Shown here piece after piece: positions 36,194-43,808 of a DNA stretch of 56,538 bases. The DNA is from CAYQTE01 sp964420285 (GTDB lineage Bacteria > Planctomycetota > Phycisphaerae > Tepidisphaerales > Tepidisphaeraceae), in assembly GCA_964420285.1 (NCBI GenBank), contig CAYQTE010000025.1, forward strand, positions 1-56,538, read 5' to 3'. The position numbers and the translations under genes are program-made. Position 1 is the first letter of the stretch. Each line of letters begins with the position of its first letter. The notes below the pieces were generated by a model, which did no database searches, was not told where the DNA came from, and was given only the letters and a program-made list of their open reading frames with translations.

Positions 36194-37960
36194 CTACGGC
36201 CGGGTGCGGGCGTACATCCCCAGCATCACGCCCTGAAAGCCGCCGGCCACATCGGTGCTCAGAAACGATCCATCCACGCCCTGGAGCAGCGATTTGAATT
36301 CGCCCGGTATCGCGCGGTACGAAAACGCATACGGCCGGCCGGCCCCTTCAATCCTCAACTCAACCCGGCCGGCGCCGGCCGGCAACACGGCGCTGGCAAG
36401 CACTTTGGCAACGACGGCGGCGTTGGCTCGCGGCGCGGCAGCAGCGGCCTGCTCAAGAAACACCTCCGACGCCTTGCCCGCATTGATGCGGATGCCCAGG
36501 AAGTAGTAATGCGTCTCGTTCTGGAACGCCGCCAGCCCGGCGTCGCACGGCGCAGTGGCGTCGGCTATTGATATTGCCGTAGTCGCGGTAAAGGTCGCAT
36601 GCTGCTGCCGGCAGGCGATCAGCGAGGGATTACCGTGCGAACTCAAGTCGACGCCGCGTGGCGCGATCCGCAACAAACCGGCCGCATCGTCCAGCGAATA
36701 CCACGTCTGCGTTGGCAGTCGCAGGAAGTTCCATCGCAGATTCAGCGTTGGACGATCGAATTTGTCCGTCCATGAAATCGTCCCGTGCATCGGCGTCTTG
36801 ACCGGTTCAGCCGCCGCCGGCAAGTCCGGCCGCTTCACCACCGCCGGAACCGACACATTCGCCTTGAGCACGATCGGCCAGTTGTTCTCCCATTGCACCG
36901 GCAGCAGGAATGTCTCCCGCCCCGTGTTGAACCAATTCCGCTCATACGGCTGGCAGCCCAGAAACACGGCCCACCATTGGCCGGTTTGCGTCTCCACCAG
37001 ATCGGCGTGCCCGGTGCAGGTGATTGGATTGGGCCGATCGGCCGGAAGGTCGCGTTGAGTCAGGATCGGATTATCCGCAAACGGCGTGTACGGCCCCCAG
37101 AGATCATCCGCAGCAAACGCCACTTCCGAATGATTGGCCTCGGTTCCTCCCTGCGCGGCGATCAGAATGAACCGGCCGTCGTGCTTGAAAATATGCGGGC
37201 CTTCGATCCACTGCGGCTTCTTCGAGATATCCGTGCCGCCGCTCACGAGAATTTTCTCCGGCCCGGTCATCTTGCCGGTCTTGAGATCAAGCTCCCGCAA
37301 GCGGATGGAGCGATGCCCGTCATAGGCCGGCCGGTTGTCCGGCGCGGGGCCGCAATGCACGACATACGCTCGCCCATCGTCATCAAAAAAGAGTGATGGA
37401 TCGATCCCATCGACATCAGGGAGCCAATTCGGCTCCGACCACGGCCCGGCCGGATTCTTGGCCGTCACGTAGAAATTCCCCCCGCCGTTGACCATGGTGG
37501 TGATGACGTAGAACGTGCCATCGTGATAGCGGATGGTGGCCGCGTAGATGCCGCGCGAGACATCCCCATCGCGCAGCGTGCTGAATTGAGACCTCTGATC
37601 CAGCACGTATCCGATCTGCTCCCAATCGACCAGATTCCGGCTGTGGAAGATCGGAACGCCCGGAAAATACGAAAACGAGGAATTGACCAGATAGTAATCC
37701 TCGCCCACCCGGCAGACGCTCGGATCGGAATAAAACCCCGCCAAAACCGGATTGGAAAACTCCTGCCCCGGCGCTTTCACTAACCCGGCCGCCGTATCCA
37801 CGCCCGCGTAACTGAACGACGTAAACTGCACCCAAGCGCTCTTATCCGGCAGAGCCGGCTCGGCGGCCGCCGCCATGCGTGCGCCGGCAAGGAGCAAGAT
37901 CGCCAAAGTTCCCGCACGTAACGTTTGCTGGAGCATGTCCGCAATAGCCTCCAATTTCAT
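36194..37960 (-). CDS. Glycoside hydrolase family 43 beta-xylosidase/arabinofuranosidase
   Basis: GH43 enzymes are inverting five-bladed-propeller hydrolases acting on xylan and arabinan side chains. The 588-residue protein has a signal peptide and the blocks NPVLAGFYSDPSVCRVGEDY (Asp base), GIDPSLFFDDDG (Asp modulator) and QWIEGPHIFKHDG (Glu acid). It carries a C-terminal beta-sandwich (from about 395), as in large beta-xylosidases of this family. Its ATG overlaps the stop of the upstream propeller gene (ATGA). The mature enzyme is probably periplasmic or secreted. Substrate preference cannot be read from sequence alone. Confidence 0.93.
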   Translation of the reverse strand: MKLEAIADMLQQTLRAGTLAILLLAGARMAAAAEPALPDKSAWVQFTSFSYAGVDTAAGLVKAPGQEFSNPVLAGFYSDPSVCRVGEDYYLVNSSFSYFPGVPIFHSRNLVDWEQIGYVLDQRSQFSTLRDGDVSRGIYAATIRYHDGTFYVITTMVNGGGNFYVTAKNPAGPWSEPNWLPDVDGIDPSLFFDDDGRAYVVHCGPAPDNRPAYDGHRSIRLRELDLKTGKMTGPEKILVSGGTDISKKPQWIEGPHIFKHDGRFILIAAQGGTEANHSEVAFAADDLWGPYTPFADNPILTQRDLPADRPNPITCTGHADLVETQTGQWWAVFLGCQPYERNWFNTGRETFLLPVQWENNWPIVLKANVSVPAVVKRPDLPAAAEPVKTPMHGTISWTDKFDRPTLNLRWNFLRLPTQTWYSLDDAAGLLRIAPRGVDLSSHGNPSLIACRQQHATFTATTAISIADATAPCDAGLAAFQNETHYYFLGIRINAGKASEVFLEQAAAAAPRANAAVVAKVLASAVLPAGAGRVELRIEGAGRPYAFSYRAIPGEFKSLLQGVDGSFLSTDVAGGFQGVMLGMYARTRP

Positions 37961-39522
37961 GGCGTCGCCGCCGCCGCCGCGACATCAGGTTTGCACGTCA
38001 CGCGGCATATCTGGCCGTCCCTGACGGCCAGGTAGATCAGTTGGCCGTTCGTGTCAAACCGATAGGGCGTCGCGAATTTGCCGGAGTAGGCATAACGGGG
38101 AGCGTTGGCCTGCCGTTCCAAGGGAGCCGGAACATACACAGCACTGGATAGGACCAGATCGTACACCATTGGCAGCGCCCGGCCATCGAGCATCATGTAC
38201 CACGTATCACCATCCTTGGCGGCATACGCGAGATGGCGCCCATCAGGACTGAATACAGGGGCGCGAATGTCGGTGTAACCCCGCCCCTCGGCCCCATTGA
38301 CGACGATTGTGCAGTTGTCGGCGGGCTCGTTCGCCTGCCATCGCTTAATGGCGACGTATGCCAGCCTTGTCCCGTCGGGGCTGAACGTAAGGTGGTCCAC
38401 CGTGCCGTACCCATGCCCTTCGACCCCGTCGAGCGATACGTGATGGGACCAAGAGGAGCGACCGTTACCGAACGTATTGCTTTTCTGATCGAACGCCATT
38501 CGCTTGCCGTCGGGGCTAAACGTCAATTGCGAAATGGTTGATTCCTCATTGTGTGAATCGTGTTCCACGATGGGTGGACCCTGCACCCCGTCTACGACCA
38601 AGCTTGTCGTGCCATTGCCAAAGCCAGGATTACCCAATGTCACTATGGCATAGGCGAAATGTTTGCCGTCATCGCTGAAGGCGAGATCATCAATGACGTC
38701 ATAGTGCCCCAGCTTCTGGCCATCAAGCAGCACAGCAGATTCCGCAAGCGAGTCCCCGAGCACAGCGGCGAACCTCCGCCCGTCCTTGCTGAAGCAAAAG
38801 CCACATTCGGGCTCAGTCGCGCCCACAACCTTTCCATCGCACACTAAATCCCAGCCATCGCCGTTGTCCCCTACGTACGCATAATGGCCTCCCTGTTCGC
38901 TTAACAAGACATAAGGTCCGCGCGCTTCGCCCTTCAGGCCTTCAATGTTTGGGTACACAGATCCAGCGACCCCATCCATGACCACGAACTCCTTGCCGGT
39001 CGGGTGCAGCCCGGCGTCCAACTCTTCCTTCAACGTGGCCGGTCGGGGGAATATGTTACCGCCCTTCTTGCCGACATAGGCAAAATGCTTGCCGTCGGGG
39101 CTGAAACCCAGCATGGCCGGTCCCATTTGGTCCAGCCTGGCGTCGTAAGTTTCGCTGGCGACGCCGTCAATCACAACATGCCAGCGGCCGCCGCCTTCGT
39201 TCACGACATAGGCCAGCCGTTTTCCGTCGGGACTGATGGCGGCAACGGGAATATCCAGTCCGCTAGCGACGCCCTTGCCGTTCAGAAGGAGCGTCGATTT
39301 GCCCGGCGAGTCATTGACGATCATTGACACATTGCGGCAATCCCCTGAGACAACGGACATCACAAGATGCGCCGAATCAGGCATCGGCCCCAGCGGTTCG
39401 GCGGTAAGCGCCTGCCCACGAGCGGCCGTCGTCGTGCCCAGCGGCAATAGACCGGCCGCAAGCACAATCAGCCAGAACCCCCAACGCACGCCCCGCAAGC
39501 TTGACGAATCCCGATTTGGCAT
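37957..39522 (-). CDS. Secreted PD40/WD40-like beta-propeller protein
   Basis: The 521-residue protein has a signal peptide (residues 10-35, LIVLAAGLLPLG) and at least six repeats of the form FSPDGKRLAYV (FSPDGKHFAYVGKKGG, FSDDGKHFAYAI, FSPDGTRLAYVA, FSPDGRHLAYAAKDG). These are PD40 propeller blades, here alternating with VVxDGxxG segments. The start at 39522 is MPNRDSSSLRG; a longer frame opens at 39630. Its stop overlaps the GH43 start, so the two are coupled. A role in binding carbohydrate or the hydrolase is possible but unproven. Confidence 0.82.
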   Translation of the reverse strand: MPNRDSSSLRGVRWGFWLIVLAAGLLPLGTTTAARGQALTAEPLGPMPDSAHLVMSVVSGDCRNVSMIVNDSPGKSTLLLNGKGVASGLDIPVAAISPDGKRLAYVVNEGGGRWHVVIDGVASETYDARLDQMGPAMLGFSPDGKHFAYVGKKGGNIFPRPATLKEELDAGLHPTGKEFVVMDGVAGSVYPNIEGLKGEARGPYVLLSEQGGHYAYVGDNGDGWDLVCDGKVVGATEPECGFCFSKDGRRFAAVLGDSLAESAVLLDGQKLGHYDVIDDLAFSDDGKHFAYAIVTLGNPGFGNGTTSLVVDGVQGPPIVEHDSHNEESTISQLTFSPDGKRMAFDQKSNTFGNGRSSWSHHVSLDGVEGHGYGTVDHLTFSPDGTRLAYVAIKRWQANEPADNCTIVVNGAEGRGYTDIRAPVFSPDGRHLAYAAKDGDTWYMMLDGRALPMVYDLVLSSAVYVPAPLERQANAPRYAYSGKFATPYRFDTNGQLIYLAVRDGQICRVTCKPDVAAAAATP

Positions 39523-39685
39523 GGAGCACCATTCCCTTCGGCCGTCCACGTGTCGCGACTTCCGCGAGATTATACCGCGCCGCGCCAGATTGCGCTGCGA
39601 GTGCGGCCGCGCAAATCGCTCCCACACCATCCCTCCGCTCTTCGAGCCTGAGCGGCGAGGCGCTCAGCCTCAGAGCCGAAGGCAT

Positions 39686-39756
39686 GGGTACAGGCAGAGG
39701 GGTTTAAGAGGTGGCCCCGCATGGAGTTACGCGAGACCTGAGAATTCGGCACTCTC
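39686..39756. repeat. Partial MITE-like element, copy 4
   Basis: One arm only: GGGTACAGGCAGAGGGG, then GTGGCCCCGCATGGAGTTACGC, ending in AATTCGGCACTCTCG. It matches the arm at 1-75 and the left arm of the full copies. Confidence 0.65.
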
Positions 39757-39867
39757 GACGAAGTTCTCTCTTGCAATTTGTCTTAAGTTAGGTTAATGTA
39801 AGGTAAAATGCCCACGCCACAGCGCCCAATCGCCACTCCAGACGCGCGACCAGCCCCCCCGGCCGCG

Positions 39868-39916
39868 TGTCACACCCTCACCTTGTCACCCTGTCACCAA
39901 GTCACCTTGTCACCCC
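39868..39916. repeat. GTCACC-type repeat
   Basis: Five units of the TCACCTTGTCACCCTGTCACCAAG kind, cited in part, equal to the arm at 3396-3438. Confidence 0.65.
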
Positions 39917-40009
39917 TACCCCCCACCCCCCCCTCCGGGGCATTCGGGGACATTCCGGAACACCCCCCACCCCCCCTCTGCTGCATTCGGTTTCATTTGG
40001 TGGCATGGA

Positions 40010-40047
40010 TGGAAATGGATAATGGACAATGGATAATGGATAATGAA
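40010..40047. repeat. TGGATAATGG tandem units
   Basis: ATGGATAATGGACAATGG and a further ATGGATAATGGATAATG, the same family as 21908-22000. Confidence 0.7.
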
Positions 40048-40099
40048 CGCGGCCTGCTTGGCGTTGCTTGGTGGTTGGCGGTTGGTATCCCGTTTCTGG

Positions 40100-40220
40100 C
40101 GCGCCCAGGTTGGACTCGGCCGGGCAAAGTTCAGACTATTTCAAGCCAAGTTCCAACTTTTTCGAGACATTTGAGGCACGTTTTCGACGCGATCTTTGGC
40201 GTAAACCGCGATATCCGGCG
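40100..40220. repeat. Dispersed 120-bp repeat, copy 2
   Basis: Shares GGACTCGGCCGGGC, AAGTTCCAACTTTTTCGAGA and GTAAACCGCGATATCCGGC-type blocks with the copies at 30488-30612 (inverted) and 40496-40617 (direct). Confidence 0.7.
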
Positions 40221-40313
40221 GAAAACGAGGGTGGGCGGCAATGGGGATCGTGGCGTGTTTGTGGCGTAACCATAGTGCAGAAAATCACTTAGGAGAAATC
40301 TCACGCGGAGAAC

Positions 40314-40427
40314 CTGAAAATGGAACCGCTGATGAACGCGGATGAGCGCTGATAAGACAAGAACCAAAATCCATCTGCGTTTATCCGCGTTCATCTGCGA
40401 TTGATCCGTCCCTCTCTCGGAGCAGGC
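40314..40427. repeat. Inverted AACCGCTGATGAACGC repeat, copy 2
   Basis: GGAACCGCTGATGAACGCGG faces CCGCGTTCATCTGCGATTGA. The flank GATCCGTCC...CTCGGAGCA is shared with copy 1 at 34866-34955. Confidence 0.75.
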
Positions 40428-40445
40428 CGCGGAGCAAATGCATGT

Positions 40446-40476
40446 TGACCACGGATTTCACGGATGCCACGGATAA
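40446..40476. repeat. ACCACGGATTTCACGGATG short repeat
   Basis: Three ACGGAT units in about 30 bases, a repeat type common between genes of planctomycetes. Confidence 0.55.
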
Positions 40477-40495
40477 GAATGATGCGTTTGGGTGG

Positions 40496-40617
40496 GCGCC
40501 CGGATCGGACTCGGCCGGGCGAAGTTGCAACTCCTGCGGGCCAAGTTCCAACTTTTTCGAGACATTCAGGGCACGTTTTGGACGCGATGTTTGGCGTAAG
40601 CCGCGGTATTCGGCCAG
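40496..40617. repeat. Dispersed 120-bp repeat, copy 3
   Basis: Direct copy of 40100-40220 with AAGTTCCAACTTTTTCGAGA retained exactly and scattered differences elsewhere. Confidence 0.7.
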
Positions 40618-40826
40618 GAAGCGGGATGCCCCCGGTGCGGGGCGCGGGGTGGTTTTGAGCGTAAACTCAATCCAGCAAGCCAGTTGGGTGGGATTTCCCA
40701 GACGGGGCGTGTCCGAAATGGCGGGCGTACTCCGAGATGGCACAAGCGGCCATCCGTGGAAATGGACGGCTTGCTTTGTTATCGTGGCGCACTGTCAGAT
40801 CGATTCCCTGGCCGAGAGGACTTCAC

Positions 40827-42128
40827 GTGACGACGACGAGTTTTGTGCTACCGCAGAGCGGCATTCCAACCCACTGGTACAACATGCAGGCGGACCTGCC
40901 CACGCCACTGGCGCCGCCGCTGCATCCGGGAACCAAACAGCCGGCATCGGCGGCGGATTTCGCGCCCATCTTTTCCCAGCCGATCATCGAGCAGGAGATG
41001 TCGCCGGAACGCTACATCGCGATCCCGGACGAGGTTCGGCAGATTTATGCCCTGTGGCGGCCGACGCCGCTGCTGCGGGCGGTGCGCCTTGAGCAGGCGC
41101 TGGGGACGACGGCGCACATTTATTACAAGTACGAAGGCGCCAGCCCGGCCGGGAGCCATAAGCCCAATAGCGCCGTACCGCAGGCGTATTACAACAAGAA
41201 GGCGGGTATCAAGCGGCTGGCGACGGAAACCGGCGCGGGGCAATGGGGATCATCGCTGGCGCTGGCGTGCAAGCTGTTCGGGATCGAATGCGTGGTGTAC
41301 ATGGTGAAAGTGTCGTTTCACCAGAAGCCGTATCGCAAGATGCTCATGAACACCTGGGGCGCCACGGTGCATGCGTCGCCGTCGAGCAATACCAATTACG
41401 GAAAAAAGGTGCTGGCGGAAGATCCGGAGTGCAACGGGTCGCTGGGGATCGCGATATCCGAGGCGATCGAGGACACCGTGACCCATCCGAACACGAAATA
41501 CGCGCTGGGCAGTGTGCTGAATCACGTCTGCATGCACCAGAGCGTGATCGGACAGGAGGCGCTGAAGCAGATGGAACTGGCCGGTGAATATCCGGACGTG
41601 GTGATCGGATGCGTGGGCGGCGGGTCAAATTTCGCGGGGATCGCGTTTCCGTTCGTGCATCGGAAACTGCACGAAAACCGCAAGACGCGGATCGTGGCCG
41701 TCGAGCCTGTCGTCTGCGCCAGTCTCACGCAGGGGCAGATGCGGTATGACTTTGGGGACACGGCCGAGATGACGCCGCTGATGATGATGTTTACGCTGGG
41801 GCACACGTACATGCCGCCGAAGATTCACGCCGGCGGGTTGCGATATCACGGCATGGCGCCGACGGTGAGCCATCTGTTCAAGCACAAGCTGATCGACGCG
41901 GTGGCCTATCCACAGACGGCGGTGTTCGAGGCGGCGATGCAGTTTGCCCAGACCGAGGGGATTATCCCCGCCCCGGAAAGCGCGCACGCGATCAGAGCGG
42001 CCATCGACGAAGCGATCGAAGCCAAAAAGACTGGCGAGAAGCGCGTGATCCTGTTCAATCTGTCCGGCCACGGGCTGCTGGATATGGCATCGTATGATGC
42101 CTATCTCAGCGGGCATCTGAACGATTGA
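40827..42128 (+). CDS. trpB2: Tryptophan synthase beta chain, TrpB2 type
   Basis: TrpB makes tryptophan from indole and serine with PLP. The 433-residue protein is of the long TrpB2 type that often works without TrpA. It has the PLP lysine in GASPAGSHKPNSA, a GAGQWGSSLALACKLFG block, the phosphate loop CVGGGSNFAG and LFNLSGHGLLD near the end. A GTG at 40827 with GAGAGGA six bases before it is the best start; an upstream ATG at 40737 lies in unrelated sequence. No trpA or other trp gene is adjacent. Confidence 0.92.
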   Translation: MTTTSFVLPQSGIPTHWYNMQADLPTPLAPPLHPGTKQPASAADFAPIFSQPIIEQEMSPERYIAIPDEVRQIYALWRPTPLLRAVRLEQALGTTAHIYYKYEGASPAGSHKPNSAVPQAYYNKKAGIKRLATETGAGQWGSSLALACKLFGIECVVYMVKVSFHQKPYRKMLMNTWGATVHASPSSNTNYGKKVLAEDPECNGSLGIAISEAIEDTVTHPNTKYALGSVLNHVCMHQSVIGQEALKQMELAGEYPDVVIGCVGGGSNFAGIAFPFVHRKLHENRKTRIVAVEPVVCASLTQGQMRYDFGDTAEMTPLMMMFTLGHTYMPPKIHAGGLRYHGMAPTVSHLFKHKLIDAVAYPQTAVFEAAMQFAQTEGIIPAPESAHAIRAAIDEAIEAKKTGEKRVILFNLSGHGLLDMASYDAYLSGHLND

Positions 42129-42136
42129 GCGCGATA

Positions 42137-42628
42137 TCAGGCGGCTGTCGGCGCGGCTGGTCCGGGAGCGCTCTGGATGGGAAACTGTATCTCGGTGAGA
42201 TATTTTCGGGGATTGCCCTTGAAGATCATGCCGGGGCCTTTGAGATAGACCTCGCGCGTCGGCATGACGATGTTGTAGCCGTGATCCTTGACGTATTTCA
42301 GCACTTTGGCGTATGACGCGCTCAGCTCCTCGTACGGCCCCTTGTGCAAAAGTGAAACGCAGCGCCCGGCCGGAAGCTCGCGCACGGCGATTCCCTCGAC
42401 CTCCTTGCGCTGGCGGACGGGGACGCAGGCTTCAAAGTCTGCGTCATTTTCCTTGTACTCGGTTTCGTAATGCAACATCAGAGGCTTGCCGGCAATGTGC
42501 CGGCCCATCGACCGGCAGATCCGCCCAAACGCCTTGCTGCAATCGCCGTAGCGACCCTTCATGCGAATGCCGGCGACCAACATGGCGTCGAGTGATTTCT
42601 CCCGGACCTCGAATGTGGTTTGTTCCAT
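42137..42628 (-). CDS. GyrI-like small-molecule-binding domain protein
   Basis: The 163-residue protein is a stand-alone GyrI/AraC-effector-binding (SOUL-like) domain: VREKSLDAMLVAGIRMKGRY at the start, ELPAGRCVSLLHKGPYEELS in the middle and YLTEIQFPIQ at the end. Such proteins bind hydrophobic small molecules or hydrolyse them; some inhibit gyrase. No DNA-binding domain is fused. It converges with trpB2 with 8 bases between stops. The upstream gap 42629-42857 is AT-richer and probably holds the promoter. Confidence 0.88.
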   Translation of the reverse strand: MEQTTFEVREKSLDAMLVAGIRMKGRYGDCSKAFGRICRSMGRHIAGKPLMLHYETEYKENDADFEACVPVRQRKEVEGIAVRELPAGRCVSLLHKGPYEELSASYAKVLKYVKDHGYNIVMPTREVYLKGPGMIFKGNPRKYLTEIQFPIQSAPGPAAPTAA

Positions 42629-42857
42629 GATGTCTTACCGCCTTTCCTGGGAAATCAATTTGCCAAATAATTGTATTGATTTGTTGCATTGTGTCACGTA
42701 CCGGCAAAGCGATGGGAGCGTGTGCTTCGTCATGCCGTCCGCCAAAATAGGAGAGCAAGAAATTTGGGAAACGAAACGGCGGCCAAATTGCTGTTGCCGA
42801 GTACGACGCGGCCGGCAACACAGAACCTGTCTGGAAGGGTCGCGTTTCCGCCCGCGA

Positions 42858-43364
42858 TTAGAGCTTGCGCGAATCGTACGCCCAATGAAGCAAGGCCTGG
42901 CGCTGCCTGCGCCGGCACGTCAGATCGCCGCTCGGGCAGTTGGCTTGAACCTGCGCGGCGTGACGTCGAAAGGCCAGCCATCTGGTGATCTGCCGATCGT
43001 CATCAAGGCAGCGCCGGCCGCGGTAATACCGGCAATACCACTGAAACCAGCCGCGCGGATCGTCGGGGTGGATCCAGCCCTTCGTGCGCCACAGGGACAG
43101 CGGCTGAGAAGCGTTTACGCCGAAAAAGTTGATCTTCGGGTCGTGCCGCTCGGGGCAGAGTCTGGCGCTGCTGAACCAACTGGCGGGGAATTCCTCGCCG
43201 CAGTCGGTCATGTACTTGCCGCCGAACACGCCCAGTTCAAGCATCTGCTGAGGCGAAAGCTGCGGCCGGAATCGCGGATCGAAATTCCGTCCCGCCGGTT
43301 CGGTCAGGCGATATTCATAGCCCTGTTGCATCAGGTCGTGGACTTGAATGATGTGTCGCGCCAT
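42858..43364 (-). CDS. Conserved hypothetical protein
   Basis: The 168-residue protein is dominated by Trp, Arg, Pro and Tyr: FDPRFRPQLSPQQMLELG, FGGKYMTDCGEEFPASWF, NFFGVNASQPLSLWRTKGWI and PDDPRGWFQWYCRYYRGRR. I recall close relatives in cyanobacteria, planctomycetes and fungi, none with a known function. There is no signal peptide, so it is cytosolic. It follows the antitoxin/toxin stump on the same strand by 33 bases. Confidence 0.8.
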   Translation of the reverse strand: MARHIIQVHDLMQQGYEYRLTEPAGRNFDPRFRPQLSPQQMLELGVFGGKYMTDCGEEFPASWFSSARLCPERHDPKINFFGVNASQPLSLWRTKGWIHPDDPRGWFQWYCRYYRGRRCLDDDRQITRWLAFRRHAAQVQANCPSGDLTCRRRQRQALLHWAYDSRKL

Positions 43365-43397
43365 GGTCGCCTGGGGACGAAGCGCGCCGAATGCGCG

Positions 43398-43475
43398 CTA
43401 TGCGGCGCATTTCCCAATTCCGTTATGCCATGGATCGATCATCTCCGAGATGACGTTTGTGTCGAGCAGGAACAT
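43398..43475 (-). pseudogene. PIN-domain toxin stump (FitB/VapC type)
   Basis: From an ATG that overlaps the antitoxin stop (TAATG), 25 codons read MFLLDTNVISEMI, the exact start of a FitB/VapC PIN toxin with its first catalytic Asp. An unrelated DPWHNGIGKCAA tail and a stop follow. The rest of the roughly 140-residue toxin is missing and no later piece is visible. This is a toxin deleted after its first strand. Confidence 0.8.
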
Positions 43476-43720
43476 TATTCAAATGCCGGTGGTTCGCGCA
43501 TGTGTTCTCGTGGCGGCTGAGGAATATCAGCACCCCCGAGCGGTGCAAATCTCTTGCGTATCGCGGCGGCCAGACTGATTGGCTCACGACGACTGCGGCT
43601 CAATGCGGAACGAAGAATGTCGCGGGCTTCATCTTGCATCGATCGCCCATGATGTGCCGCTCGCACTCGCAACCGGGTTTTCAAGTCCTGATCCAGGTTT
43701 CGTATGGTGATGCTCGGCAC
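43475..43720 (-). CDS. FitA-type ribbon-helix-helix antitoxin, orphan
   Basis: The 81-residue protein opens with the ribbon-helix-helix SITIRNLDQDLKTRLRVRAA, then HGRSMQDEARDIL, the FitA/VapB-family DNA-binding pattern. The C-terminal part would bind the toxin. The start is GTG at 43720 with a strong GGAGGTG site five bases before it. The toxin that should follow is reduced to a stump, so this antitoxin has no visible partner here. Confidence 0.88.
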   Translation of the reverse strand: MPSITIRNLDQDLKTRLRVRAAHHGRSMQDEARDILRSALSRSRREPISLAAAIRKRFAPLGGADIPQPPREHMREPPAFE

Positions 43721-43808
43721 AGTTCACCTCCATCATCAACGCTTGCAATATAATCATTGATTGCATTTGTGCCAAAAGGAAGAATACCTTTCACGCGGTC
43801 CGTTCTGA

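Larger units (their letters stand above)
39523..40826. other. Gene-free block of mixed dispersed repeats
   Basis: This 1.3-kb gap between divergently transcribed genes holds no protein gene I can support. In order it contains a MITE arm (39686-39756), GTCACC repeats (39868-39916), TGGATAATGG units (40010-40047), the 120-bp repeat (40100-40220), the AACCGCTGATGAACGC hairpin (40314-40427), ACCACGGATTTCACGGATG repeats (40446-40476) and a second 120-bp repeat (40496-40617). Promoters for trpB2 (plus) and the propeller gene (minus) must lie at its ends. Confidence 0.75.

Noticed and set aside
42629..42857. Possible small gene between the GyrI-like and the conserved hypothetical gene
   Set aside because: Open frames there have no consistent start or family likeness; the sequence looks like a promoter region.
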